Under the pieces are notes generated by a model that worked only from the letters and a program-made list of their open reading frames with translations, was not told the origin of the DNA and ran no database searches. Position numbers and translations under genes: made by a program. A DNA stretch of 64,000 nucleotides from Hungatella sp. UBA3048 (lineage in GTDB: Bacteria; Bacillota; Clostridia; Lachnospirales; Lachnospiraceae): the NCBI GenBank assembly GCA_002367105.1, contig DFCS01000030.1, forward strand, positions 52,044 to 116,043, given 5' to 3'. Below are positions 1 through 8,717 of the stretch, piece by piece. The stretch's first letter is position 1, and every line of letters starts with the position of its first letter.

Positions 1-2550
1 AACTTGGCAGAGATGACAAACTTAGGCCTTCCGGTTCCCCAGGGATTTACCATAACAACAGAGGCTTGTACTCAGTATTATGATGACGGCGAGAAGATTA
101 ACGATGAGATCATGGACCAGATCATGGAACACATCACTAAGATGGAAGAGATCACCGGAAAGAAGTTCGGCGATAAGGAAAATCCTCTTCTGGTTTCTGT
201 TCGTTCCGGTGCAAGAGCATCCATGCCAGGTATGATGGACACCATCTTAAACCTTGGTTTGAATGATGAAGTAGTGGAAGTTCTGGCAGCAAAATCCGGT
301 AATCCCCGTTGGGCATGGGATTGTTACCGCAGATTTATCCAGATGTTCTCCGACGTCGTTATGGAAGTGGGCAAAAAGTTCTTTGAAGAGCTCATCGATA
401 AGATGAAGGAAGAAAAAGGAATCACAGAGGACGTAGATTTAACAGCTGAGGATTTAAAGGAACTTGCAAGACAGTTCAAGGCTGAGTATAAGGAAAAAAT
501 CGGTGCTGATTTCCCGGCAGATCCAAAGGTACAGCTGATGGAAGCCATCAAGGCTGTTTTCCGTTCCTGGAACAACCCGAGAGCAAACGTTTACCGCCGC
601 GACAACGATATCCCATATTCCTGGGGTACTGCTGTTAACGTTCAGATGATGGCGTTCGGAAACATGGGCGAGACCTCCGGTACCGGTGTTGCATTTACCC
701 GTGATCCAGCAACCGGTGAACGGCACCTTATGGGTGAGTTCTTAATGAACGCACAGGGTGAGGACGTGGTTGCCGGTATCCGTACACCGCAGAAGATTGA
801 CCAGTTAAAGGAAGTTATGCCGGAAGCCTATGAGCAGTTCGTAGGAATCTGCAATAAGCTGGAAGATCACTACAGAGATATGCAGGATATGGAATTTACC
901 ATTGAAGATAGAACCCTTTACATGCTTCAGACCCGTAACGGCAAGAGAACAGCTAAGGCTGCTTTAAAGATTGCTTGTGATCTGGTTGATGAAGGCATGA
1001 TTACAGAGGAAAAGGCAGTTAAGATGATCGATCCAAGAAACTTGGATACCTTACTCCATCCTCAGTTTGATACAGATGCATTAAAGAAGACAGAACCGAT
1101 TGGAAAGGCTCTGGCAGCATCTCCTGGAGCTGCATGCGGTAAGATCGTATTTTCAGCTGACGATGCAAAAGCATGGCATGAAAGAGGCGAGAAGGTTGTT
1201 CTGGTTCGTCTTGAGACCTCTCCGGAAGATATTGAAGGAATGAAGGCCGCTCAGGGTATCTTAACCGTACGCGGCGGTATGACTTCTCATGCAGCAGTTG
1301 TTGCACGTGGAATGGGTACATGCTGTGTATCCGGCTGTTCCGAAATCATTATGGATGAAGTGAACAAGAAGTTCGTCCTGTCAGGCAAGGAATATCATGA
1401 AGGAGACTTCTTATCCCTTGATGGATCTACCGGAAAGATCTATGACGGAATCATTCCGACAGTAGACGCAGCCATTATCGGTGAATTCGGAAGAATCATG
1501 GCATGGGCAGACAAGTACAGAAGGCTGAAAGTAAGAACCAATGCTGACACACCTGCTGATGCAAGAAAAGCAAGAGAACTGGGCGCAGAAGGAATCGGCC
1601 TTTGCCGTACCGAGCATATGTTCTTTGAAGGAGACAGAATCGACGCATTCCGCGAGATGATCTGCTCCGATACCGTTGCGGAAAGAGAAGCAGCTCTTGA
1701 AAAGATCCTTCCTGTACAGCAGGATGACTTTGAAAAGCTTTACGAAGCATTGGAAGGTAATCCTGTTACCATCCGTTTCTTAGATCCGCCTCTGCATGAG
1801 TTCGTTCCAACAGAGGAAGACGACATTAAGAAGCTGGCAGATACCCAGGGCAAGACTGTTGCTCAGATCAAGAGCATCATTGATTCCTTACACGAGTTTA
1901 ACCCAATGATGGGACATCGTGGCTGCCGACTGACAGTTACCTATCCTGAGATCGCAAAGATGCAGACAAAGGCAGTGATCCGTGCAGCCATCAACGTTCA
2001 GAAGGCACATGCTGACTGGAACGTTTGCCCGGAAATCATGATTCCGCTGATCTGTGATGAGAAGGAATTAAAGTTTGTTAAGAAGATCGTAGTTGAAACT
2101 GCTGATGCAGAGATCGCTGCAGCAGGAAGCAGCTTAAAATATGAAGTAGGTACCATGATCGAGATCCCAAGAGCATGCCTGACCGCTGATGACATTGCCA
2201 AAGAGGCAGAATTCTTCTGCTTCGGAACCAATGACTTAACTCAGATGACCTATGGCTTCTCCCGTGACGATGCAGGCAAGTTCTTAAATGCTTACTATGA
2301 CACCAAGATCTTCGAGAATGACCCATTTGCAAAGCTGGATCAGACCGGTGTAGGCAAGCTTATGGAAACAGCAATCAAGTTAGGCAAGGGCGTTCGTCCG
2401 GAGATGCATGTTGGTATCTGCGGCGAGCACGGCGGAGATCCTTCTTCCGTAGAGTTCTGCCATAAGATTGGTCTGGATTATGTATCCTGTTCTCCATTCC
2501 GTGTGCCGATTGCAAAACTGGCAGCAGCACAGGCAGCACTTAACAATTAA
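1..2550 (+). CDS. ppdK: Pyruvate, phosphate dikinase (5' end cut by window)
   Basis: Interconverts pyruvate, ATP and Pi with PEP, AMP and PPi in the cytoplasm; in clostridia it usually works in glycolysis or gluconeogenesis. The reading frame is open from base 1, and the first visible residues (NLAEMTNLGLPVPQGFTI) are internal, so roughly the first 20-25 residues lie outside the window. The TTG at 4 is not a start. Visible landmarks are the N-terminal nucleotide-binding domain, the phosphohistidine loop GGMTSHAAVVARG near base 1275, and the C-terminal TIM barrel with the catalytic cysteine motif GICGEHGGDP near base 2417. The stop is followed by two hairpins, so the gene probably ends its transcript. 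Identification is secure. Confidence 0.97.
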   Translation, partial: NLAEMTNLGLPVPQGFTITTEACTQYYDDGEKINDEIMDQIMEHITKMEEITGKKFGDKENPLLVSVRSGARASMPGMMDTILNLGLNDEVVEVLAAKSGNPRWAWDCYRRFIQMFSDVVMEVGKKFFEELIDKMKEEKGITEDVDLTAEDLKELARQFKAEYKEKIGADFPADPKVQLMEAIKAVFRSWNNPRANVYRRDNDIPYSWGTAVNVQMMAFGNMGETSGTGVAFTRDPATGERHLMGEFLMNAQGEDVVAGIRTPQKIDQLKEVMPEAYEQFVGICNKLEDHYRDMQDMEFTIEDRTLYMLQTRNGKRTAKAALKIACDLVDEGMITEEKAVKMIDPRNLDTLLHPQFDTDALKKTEPIGKALAASPGAACGKIVFSADDAKAWHERGEKVVLVRLETSPEDIEGMKAAQGILTVRGGMTSHAAVVARGMGTCCVSGCSEIIMDEVNKKFVLSGKEYHEGDFLSLDGSTGKIYDGIIPTVDAAIIGEFGRIMAWADKYRRLKVRTNADTPADARKARELGAEGIGLCRTEHMFFEGDRIDAFREMICSDTVAEREAALEKILPVQQDDFEKLYEALEGNPVTIRFLDPPLHEFVPTEEDDIKKLADTQGKTVAQIKSIIDSLHEFNPMMGHRGCRLTVTYPEIAKMQTKAVIRAAINVQKAHADWNVCPEIMIPLICDEKELKFVKKIVVETADAEIAAAGSSLKYEVGTMIEIPRACLTADDIAKEAEFFCFGTNDLTQMTYGFSRDDAGKFLNAYYDTKIFENDPFAKLDQTGVGKLMETAIKLGKGVRPEMHVGICGEHGGDPSSVEFCHKIGLDYVSCSPFRVPIAKLAAAQAALNN

Positions 2551-2585
2551 GGAAACCAATAGATTCTAGAAATATATGAAAGTCG

Positions 2586-2627
2586 AAGGGGGTTGCGGTA
2601 CCGGCAGTTTCGTACACGGCCCCTTTT
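2586..2627 (+). terminator. Possible terminator after ppdK
   Basis: An AAGGGG arm and a CCCCTTTT arm enclose a partly paired loop containing two GTAC motifs, and a short T run follows. The stem is imperfect. Confidence 0.5.
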
Positions 2628-2659
2628 GATGTTAAAAATTATAAAGAATGCAACATATC

Positions 2660-2707
2660 AAAAAGCTGCTCAATCTGACCTTACGGTATAGATCTTGCAG
2701 CTTTTTT
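2660..2707. terminator. Bidirectional terminator between ppdK and the marR-type gene
   Basis: AAAAAGCTGC at 2660-2669 pairs with GCAGCTTTTT at 2697-2706. The A run on one side and the T run on the other make it work in both directions. It sits between two convergent genes. Confidence 0.8.
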
Positions 2708-2738
2708 GATGTTCTTATATCATTTTCATTTGATATGC

Positions 2739-3221
2739 CTATGATTCCAAATCAGATTTCAGAAGCTCATTATACTTCTCAATAATCCGGTAAAAGGCGT
2801 CTAAGTCTGATTCACCGCACTGTTCGATCAGATAGGAGGTGGTCTGTGTGATGTCTGCTACATCGTAAGCCTTGTGAACCGAGGAAAGTCTCTGCCCCTT
2901 TTCTGTCACGTATAAGCATACGGACTTTTCATTATTCTCCTTGTAGCGTTTTTCTATATATCCGGAGTCAACCAGCTTCTTGATGACCTGGGAAATGGCA
3001 CTTTTGCTTTTGTGCCATATCTTTGACAGCTCAGTGGCGGTAATCCCGGGGGAGTCGTCAATGTAGGTAAGGGTGTGTATCTCCATCATGTTAAAGTTTT
3101 CATTCTCATATGTATGATGGGCATAGATGTAATTGTGATATAAGATGATAAATTCATACAAGGTATCCGCCCGTGCATTCAATTTTTGATATGCGCTGTT
3201 TATATCTGAAATGTGGCTCAT
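2739..3221 (-). CDS. MarR-family transcriptional regulator
   Basis: Winged-helix regulator of 160 residues. The frame is open for 23 more codons upstream, but the ATG at 3221 (MSHISDINSAYQ) has an AGGAG ribosome site about 8 bases before it. The middle carries the MarR helix-turn-helix (TATELSKIWHKSKSAISQVIKKL) followed by the wing (GYIEKRYKENNEKSV). It is transcribed away from the cystine/sulfur operon at 3498, and the space between holds one perfect and one imperfect copy of a palindrome. The natural inference is that it represses that operon and perhaps itself, responding to a sulfur compound or to oxidation. The protein has one cysteine in the wing (SVCLYV) and one near the C-terminus (EQCGES). 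The ligand is unknown. Confidence 0.88.
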   Translation of the reverse strand: MSHISDINSAYQKLNARADTLYEFIILYHNYIYAHHTYENENFNMMEIHTLTYIDDSPGITATELSKIWHKSKSAISQVIKKLVDSGYIEKRYKENNEKSVCLYVTEKGQRLSSVHKAYDVADITQTTSYLIEQCGESDLDAFYRIIEKYNELLKSDLES

Positions 3222-3316
3222 ATAAATGCTCCTGTTCCCATTGATGATGTTTGTACATGTAATAGTACCATATATAGAAAAGGGCTTCAATATATTATTT
3301 AAAACAAAACAGGAAA

Positions 3317-3339
3317 TATTGTTAAGTGAATGAACTATA
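3317..3339. promoter_or_regulatory. Second, imperfect MarR-type operator
   Basis: TATTGTTAA-N5-TGAACTATA has the same geometry as the perfect palindrome at 3431-3455; the left arm matches in 7 of 9 positions and the right arm is identical. It lies on the side of the regulator gene, about 96 bases before its start, where it could mediate autoregulation. A weak minus-strand promoter (TTAACA-N17-TTAAAT) overlaps it. Confidence 0.55.
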
Positions 3340-3403
3340 AAAATTAGAAGTAAATAATTTATGTGTAATATGCCCTAATTATTAAAAATATATTAAAAAT
3401 ATA

Positions 3404-3432
3404 TTGACAATATATACTAAGTATTTTATAAT
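3404..3432 (+). promoter_or_regulatory. Sigma-70-type promoter of the cystine/sulfur operon
   Basis: TTGACA (3404-3409), 17 bases, TATAAT (3427-3432): a full consensus match. The operator palindrome begins inside the -10 box, so a bound repressor would block polymerase. Confidence 0.85.
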
Positions 3433-3455
3433 ATAGTTCAGTTAGTGAACTATAT
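3431..3455. promoter_or_regulatory. Perfect 10-bp-arm operator palindrome
   Basis: ATATAGTTCA-N5-TGAACTATAT is perfect. It overlaps the -10 box and the expected transcription start of the operon. It is the likely site for the divergent MarR-type regulator. Confidence 0.75.
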
Positions 3456-3497
3456 TTTGCAATAACTTGCTTATACTACGAAAAGGATGGTATTTTC

Positions 3498-4691
3498 ATG
3501 GACATTGAGAAGTTCTGTAGGGAAAATTGTGTGGAACGACGGGGAACGGGTACATTAAAGTGGGACTCACTTCAGGAAATTTTTGGAGATGCAGACCTGC
3601 TTCCCCTCTGGGTTGCCGATATGGAGATCCAGTCGCCGGCAGCAGTAAGGGAGGCTCTGGTGAAGCGCGTGGAGCACGGCGTGTTTGGCTATGGTACTGT
3701 AGAGGATGCGTGTTTTGATTCTTTCTTTGCATGGCAGAAGAAGCATCATAATGTAGAACTTGCCAGGGAAAATATAAGGTTTGCTACCGGGGTGGTGGGA
3801 TCCTTATATGCGGCTGTAAGGGCATATACCAAAGAGGAAGCGTCCGTTATTATCTGCCCTCCTGTATATTACCCATTTTATGATGCCATACTGAACACTG
3901 GAAGAAAGCTTGTAACCTGTGAGCTTGATAACAACAACGGTTATTATACCCTGGATTTTGAAAAGTTTGAGAAGGAAATCATGGACAGCAAGGCAGAGAT
4001 GTTCATCCTGTGTTCCCCCCATAACCCTGTAAGCCGGGTTTGGTCAGAGGAGGAGCTTTATACCATGTTCGACATCTGCCGCAGACATGGGGTGCTGGTG
4101 GTTTCCGATGAGATTCATCAGGATTTTACCTATGAGGGGAAGAAGTTCGTATCATCCGCCCTGGTCGGGAACGGTAAGTATAAGGATATTCTGATAACCT
4201 TAAATGCAGGTTCCAAGACATTTAACTTAGCCGGACTGATTCACTCCCATGTAATCATATTTGACAAGCCGTTGATGGAAACCTATGATGCATACATCAA
4301 AAGCATTGGTTCACCGGAAGTCAACCTCATGGGTGTTGCAGGCATGGAGGCCGCTTTCCGGGGAGGAGAAGAATGGCTGGAGAATGTGAAGGCATTGATT
4401 ATTCATAATTACAATTATATGAAACAGGAGTTTGCAAGGGAGCTTCCGGAGATCGTGGTTACGCCTCTTGAAGGAACATATCTGTCCTGGATTGATTTAA
4501 GGGGCTATCTCACAGGGGAAGAGACTGCCGGCTTTATAAAGAACAAGTGCCGTCTTGCTTGCGACGTTGGGGAATGGTTCAGTCTCATGGCGCACGGATT
4601 TATCCGGATTAACCTGGCTACAGATACAAAGAATGTTGTTACTGCTGTTGAAAGCATTATCAAAAACATCAAAGAAAAGGTGGGGGAATAA
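3498..4691 (+). CDS. MalY/PatB-type PLP-dependent C-S beta-lyase (aminotransferase fold)
   Basis: Fold-type I PLP enzyme of 397 residues, the usual MalY/PatB length. Members cleave cystathionine or cysteine S-conjugates to a thiol, pyruvate and ammonia. The start region LPLWVADMEIQSP is typical of the family, D204 lies in SDEIHQDF, and the PLP lysine is about K240 in NAGSKTFNLAGL. An AAAGGATGG stretch provides the ribosome site. The next gene begins at the base after the stop. Being paired with a cystine symporter and a disulfide reductase points to cysteine/cystine degradation or sulfur scavenging rather than maltose regulation. The exact substrate cannot be read from the sequence. Confidence 0.88.
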   Translation: MDIEKFCRENCVERRGTGTLKWDSLQEIFGDADLLPLWVADMEIQSPAAVREALVKRVEHGVFGYGTVEDACFDSFFAWQKKHHNVELARENIRFATGVVGSLYAAVRAYTKEEASVIICPPVYYPFYDAILNTGRKLVTCELDNNNGYYTLDFEKFEKEIMDSKAEMFILCSPHNPVSRVWSEEELYTMFDICRRHGVLVVSDEIHQDFTYEGKKFVSSALVGNGKYKDILITLNAGSKTFNLAGLIHSHVIIFDKPLMETYDAYIKSIGSPEVNLMGVAGMEAAFRGGEEWLENVKALIIHNYNYMKQEFARELPEIVVTPLEGTYLSWIDLRGYLTGEETAGFIKNKCRLACDVGEWFSLMAHGFIRINLATDTKNVVTAVESIIKNIKEKVGE

Positions 4692-6080
4692 ATGGCTGTT
4701 TCTATTAGTGTAATCTGTTTTTTAATCTATCTGGGTGTTCTGTTTGTATTGCAGAAAAAAGGCAAATCTTTTAATGTACGTGTAATAGCCGGTCTGTTCG
4801 GCGGTATTATATTTGGTGCGATCTTAAAGACGGTGGCAGATGATGCAGCGGTTTCTGAGAGCCTGCGCTGGATCAGTCTGGTGGGTACTGCTTATACCAA
4901 GCTTTTGAAGATGATGGTCATCCCGCTGATTTTTGTATCCATCGTGTGTGCTATCATTAACCAGAAGTCAGGCAAGAACCTTGGAAGGATTACAGCTCTT
5001 GTACTGGTAATTCTCCTCTCAACGGCAGCAATTTCAGCAGTGGTAGGCGGTGTTACAGCTAAGGCATTTGGCGTCAGCGCAGAGGGACTGGAAATTGGCG
5101 AGGCTGAGAGCAAGAAGACTTCCCAGCTGGAAGAGAAGGCGAAGGAGGGTCTTTCCATTGAAGATACCATTATTGATATCATTCCATCCAACCCGATCTA
5201 TGCCCTGACAGGACAGGGAAGCAATGCAACCCTTTCCGTGGTGCTCTTTGCAGCATTCCTGGGAATCGGAGTAATCGGGGTACGGACCTATGCCCCGGAA
5301 CAGGCGGAGTTTTTCGGGAAACTAATGAATTCGCTGAATACCCTGGTGGTGGAAGTGGTCATGATGATTATCATGCTGACTCCATTCGGCATCTTCTCAT
5401 TGATGACCAAGACCATTGCAGGAAGTGACTACACCAGTATCCTGCGGCTTGTAACCTTTGTTCTTGCTTCCTATACAGCTATATTTATCATGTTCATCAT
5501 TCATGGACTGATACTGGCTGTCGTAGGAGTCAGCCCTCTTACATATTTTAAGAAGGCTATGACAACCCTGGTATTTGCATTTACCTCCCGTACCAGTGCA
5601 GGAACCCTGCCGCTGACCATCAGGACCCTGACAGATGATATGGGCGTGGATAATGGAGTTTCCAACCTGGCAGGTTCCCTCAGTACCTCCATCGGACAGA
5701 ACGGGTGCGCAGCTATTTATCCTGCCATGCTGGTAGTTATGGTGGCTCCTGCTGTGGGCCAGCCAATTACCCCTTCCTTCTTTATCCTGATGGTAGTTAT
5801 CATCACGTTTGCTTCCATTGGTATCGCCGGTGTAGGCGGCGGCGCAACCTTTGCAGGTATCACCGTGTTATCTGCGCTTGGACTCCCGGTTGGAATCGCA
5901 GGCCTGCTGGTAGGAATTGAGCCTGTGATCGACATGGCCAGAACTGCCCTGAATGTCAGCGATGGTATGGTGACCGGTTTGGTAGCTGCAAAACTGACCA
6001 ATAATATAGATATGACAGTATATAATGACAAGTCGCTGAACCTGGAAAAGAAGCCGTCTTCAGCAAAAGGAGATTCATAA
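4692..6080 (+). CDS. tcyP: L-cystine symporter, TcyP type (dicarboxylate/amino acid:cation symporter family)
   Basis: Membrane symporter of 462 residues, matching the length of TcyP. About eight to ten hydrophobic segments are visible, with the re-entrant loop region (TSRTSAGTLPLT and SLSTSIGQNGCAAIYP) that forms the substrate and cation site in this family. A charged insert (EAESKKTSQLEEKAKEG, about residues 137-153) is also typical of TcyP. It starts immediately after the stop of the C-S lyase gene, with a GGTGGGGGA ribosome site inside that gene, so the two are translationally linked. It probably imports cystine for the lyase and reductase on either side. Confidence 0.85.
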   Translation: MAVSISVICFLIYLGVLFVLQKKGKSFNVRVIAGLFGGIIFGAILKTVADDAAVSESLRWISLVGTAYTKLLKMMVIPLIFVSIVCAIINQKSGKNLGRITALVLVILLSTAAISAVVGGVTAKAFGVSAEGLEIGEAESKKTSQLEEKAKEGLSIEDTIIDIIPSNPIYALTGQGSNATLSVVLFAAFLGIGVIGVRTYAPEQAEFFGKLMNSLNTLVVEVVMMIIMLTPFGIFSLMTKTIAGSDYTSILRLVTFVLASYTAIFIMFIIHGLILAVVGVSPLTYFKKAMTTLVFAFTSRTSAGTLPLTIRTLTDDMGVDNGVSNLAGSLSTSIGQNGCAAIYPAMLVVMVAPAVGQPITPSFFILMVVIITFASIGIAGVGGGATFAGITVLSALGLPVGIAGLLVGIEPVIDMARTALNVSDGMVTGLVAAKLTNNIDMTVYNDKSLNLEKKPSSAKGDS

Positions 6081-6108
6081 CGAAAATAATTACAAAGGAA
6101 GTGTGATC

Positions 6109-7806
6109 ATGGGTAAACGTGTTCTTGTTGTGGGAGGTGTTGCCGGCGGTGCGTCCGCCGCAGCCAGAATCAGGCGTCTGGATGCAGATGCGTCCATAAC
6201 CATATTTGAACGGGGAGAGCATGTATCCTTTTCCAACTGCTCACTTCCCTATTATTTAAGCAGGACCGTGGAGGATAAGGATTATCTGGTGCTGATGACT
6301 CCGGAGGGATTTGAGAATTCCTATGATATCGAGGTTCGTGTTAACAGTGAGGTGTGCGGCATTGACCGCACCCTTAAGAAAATAAGGATTAAAGACAGTG
6401 TATCCGGCCGGGAATATGAAGAATCATATGATGAGCTGGTGCTTTCGCCAGGATCCTATCCGATCCGCCCTAAGTCAATCGAGGGAGTGACTCTCCCTCA
6501 TGTATTCACAGTACGCAATGTGAATGATATTGCAGAGCTGGATCAATATGTTGCCAGAGAAGAAATCCGCAGTGTGGTTGTAATCGGAGGCGGTTTTATC
6601 GGCCTTGAGGTTGCAGAAAATCTGAAATCTGCAGGAAAGCAGGTAGCTGTGGCAGAGGCTGCCAGCCAGATCATGGCACCATTTGATTATGATATGAGCC
6701 AGATTCTGCAAAAAGAGCTCTTTGATCAGGGCGTGGAACTGGCTGTGGGTGACGGTGTAAAGGCTATCACTGAGAATAAGGTAATCTTAAACTCAGGCAG
6801 GGAGCTGCCCTGCGATGCAGTTGTGCTCTCCATTGGTGTACTGCCGGAGACAGAGCTTGCAAAGCAGGCAGGCCTTAAAATCGGTGAAACCGGTGCAATC
6901 AAGGTGACACCGGATTACCGCACCAGTGATCCGCATATCTATGCAGTGGGCGATGCCATTGAGGTTTACCAGCGTCTGACCCACAAACCAACCAGGCTCC
7001 CTCTGGCTGGTCCGGCTCTTCGCCAGGCAAGGGCAGCCGCTGATGCCATGTATGGCATGTCCACCAGGAATAACGGAGTCATTGGCTCCTGCGCTGTCAG
7101 GCTGTTCGGGTTGAACGCTGCTGCCACAGGCTTAAATGAGAGAACCGCTAAAGCAAATGATATACCATGTGATTCTGTCTATACTATGGCCATGGATAAG
7201 GTAGGCCTGATGCCCGGCAGTTCTCCCATGCACTTTAAGCTTGTATTTGAGGTACCCACAGGAAGGATCCTGGGAGCCCAGGCCATCGGCAGGGGCAATG
7301 TAGACAAGCGGATCGACGTTATCGCAACCCTTATTGCCATGAACGGAACACTGGAGGACTTAAAAGAACTGGAACTCTGCTACTCACCGGTGTTCGGCAC
7401 AGCAAGGGATGTGGTTAATCTGGCTGCGCTGGTGGCACTCAATGTCCTGCACGGTATCTTTAAACAGGTTCATGTAAGCGAAGTGCGGGAACTGGTGGAG
7501 AGCAAAGCATGTATCATCGATGTGAGAGGCCGTGACGAGTTTGAGATGGGTCATCTCATTGGAGCCGTGAATATTCCCTTAGGTGAACTCAGGCAGCGTG
7601 TATCAGAAATTCCTCATGACAGGCCGGTATATCTGCATTGCAGGACCAGCCAGAGAAGCTATAACGCATCCATGGCGTTAAAGGGCCGCGGTTTTGACAA
7701 CATCATTAACATTTCTGGCTCCTTCCTGGGAATCAGTTTTTATGAATACTTTACGGATATGACTACGGGACGGGAGAAGATACTAACGGAATATAATTTT
7801 TTATAA
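6109..7806 (+). CDS. CoA-disulfide reductase-like flavoprotein with C-terminal rhodanese domain
   Basis: Pyridine-nucleotide-disulfide oxidoreductase of 565 residues. The N-terminal FAD motif is VVGGVAGGASAAARIRR, the single redox cysteine is C44 in SFSNCSLPYYLS as in CoA-disulfide reductases, and the NAD(P)H motif VIGGGFIGLEVAE lies near residue 155. A rhodanese domain follows from about residue 460, with a catalytic cysteine near C511 in LHCRTSQRSY. Such fusions reduce CoA disulfides, persulfides or polysulfides. The ATG at 6109 is preferred over an in-frame GTG at 6103 because AAAGGAA sits 8 bases before it. As the third gene of the cystine operon it probably handles disulfide or persulfide sulfur released by the lyase. 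Confidence 0.88.
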   Translation: MGKRVLVVGGVAGGASAAARIRRLDADASITIFERGEHVSFSNCSLPYYLSRTVEDKDYLVLMTPEGFENSYDIEVRVNSEVCGIDRTLKKIRIKDSVSGREYEESYDELVLSPGSYPIRPKSIEGVTLPHVFTVRNVNDIAELDQYVAREEIRSVVVIGGGFIGLEVAENLKSAGKQVAVAEAASQIMAPFDYDMSQILQKELFDQGVELAVGDGVKAITENKVILNSGRELPCDAVVLSIGVLPETELAKQAGLKIGETGAIKVTPDYRTSDPHIYAVGDAIEVYQRLTHKPTRLPLAGPALRQARAAADAMYGMSTRNNGVIGSCAVRLFGLNAAATGLNERTAKANDIPCDSVYTMAMDKVGLMPGSSPMHFKLVFEVPTGRILGAQAIGRGNVDKRIDVIATLIAMNGTLEDLKELELCYSPVFGTARDVVNLAALVALNVLHGIFKQVHVSEVRELVESKACIIDVRGRDEFEMGHLIGAVNIPLGELRQRVSEIPHDRPVYLHCRTSQRSYNASMALKGRGFDNIINISGSFLGISFYEYFTDMTTGREKILTEYNFL

Positions 7807-7996
7807 TAGTTATATATATCCCCCTTGTATACTTGGTCGGTATCGGAGTTGAAGCTGAGGCCCTGCCCGCCTCCGTAATAGAAGACTGAATGGGTTTCCT
7901 GCCTATAAAGATTTACTTAAGGAGAATTATGGAAGAGAAAAAATTGGCTATACTTTCTATATAATTCAAATATAGCAGGAAAAAGGAGGAACGTAT

Positions 7997-8620
7997 ATGA
8001 GAATTCCAAAGCACATCGGGATCATACCAGACGGCAACCGCCGCTGGGCCCTTGGAAAAGGTATGGGAAAAGAGGAAGGGTATGACAATGGAATATCCCC
8101 TGGTATGGTTCTTTATCACCTTTGCAGAAAACTTGGGATTAACGAAATGACCTTTTACGGCTTTACCGTGGACAATACAAAGCGTCCCTCAATCCAGAGG
8201 GAAGCCTTTTCAAAGGCATGCGTAAAAGCCGTGGAGGAATTGTCAAAGGAAGATGCCGAGCTTTTGGTTCTGGGAAAAACAACAACAGCCATGTTTCCGG
8301 AAGAACTGAAGCCATATACCAACAGGCACCAGTTCGGCAATGGAGGAATGAAGATCAACTTTCTGGTCAATTACAGCTGGGAGTGGGATCTGGGACTTCA
8401 TGACGGAGCCATAGGTCCTAAATTAAAAACCGCCGATGTTTCCAGGATCGATCTGGTGATCCGGTGGGGAGGCCGCAGAAGGCTGTCCGGTTTCCTGCCG
8501 GTACAGTCCGTTTATTCAGATATGTATGTGATCGATGATTACTGGCCGGATTTTACGCCTCAGCACGTATACGATGCGATAGAATGGTATTCCAGGCAGG
8601 ACGTGACTCTGGGAGGGTGA
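7997..8620 (+). CDS. Short UppS-like cis-prenyltransferase (divergent)
   Basis: Protein of 207 residues, shorter than typical undecaprenyl diphosphate synthase (about 230-250). The first signature is near the N-terminus as IIPDGNRRWA, keeping the metal-binding Asp (D12). The C-terminal signature IRWGGRRRLSGFLPVQ aligns with the usual IRTGGExRxSNFLxWQ, but the conserved Glu is Arg, the Thr is Trp and the Asn is Gly. VYSDMY has Asp where UppS usually has Glu. YGFTVDN replaces the usual YAFSTEN. An AAAGGAGGA ribosome site precedes the ATG. No isoprenoid or cell-wall genes are adjacent. It may be a specialised second prenyltransferase, one with altered chain length, or a non-catalytic paralogue; the housekeeping uppS is expected elsewhere. 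Confidence 0.75.
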   Translation: MRIPKHIGIIPDGNRRWALGKGMGKEEGYDNGISPGMVLYHLCRKLGINEMTFYGFTVDNTKRPSIQREAFSKACVKAVEELSKEDAELLVLGKTTTAMFPEELKPYTNRHQFGNGGMKINFLVNYSWEWDLGLHDGAIGPKLKTADVSRIDLVIRWGGRRRLSGFLPVQSVYSDMYVIDDYWPDFTPQHVYDAIEWYSRQDVTLGG

Positions 8621-8717
8621 AGATACACAAATTTGACTGATTGATTCTATAGCAAAAGAATATGGTTACTAAAATTTGGCATAATACTTACGGAATAATA
8701 TTTTAATGGAGGTAATT

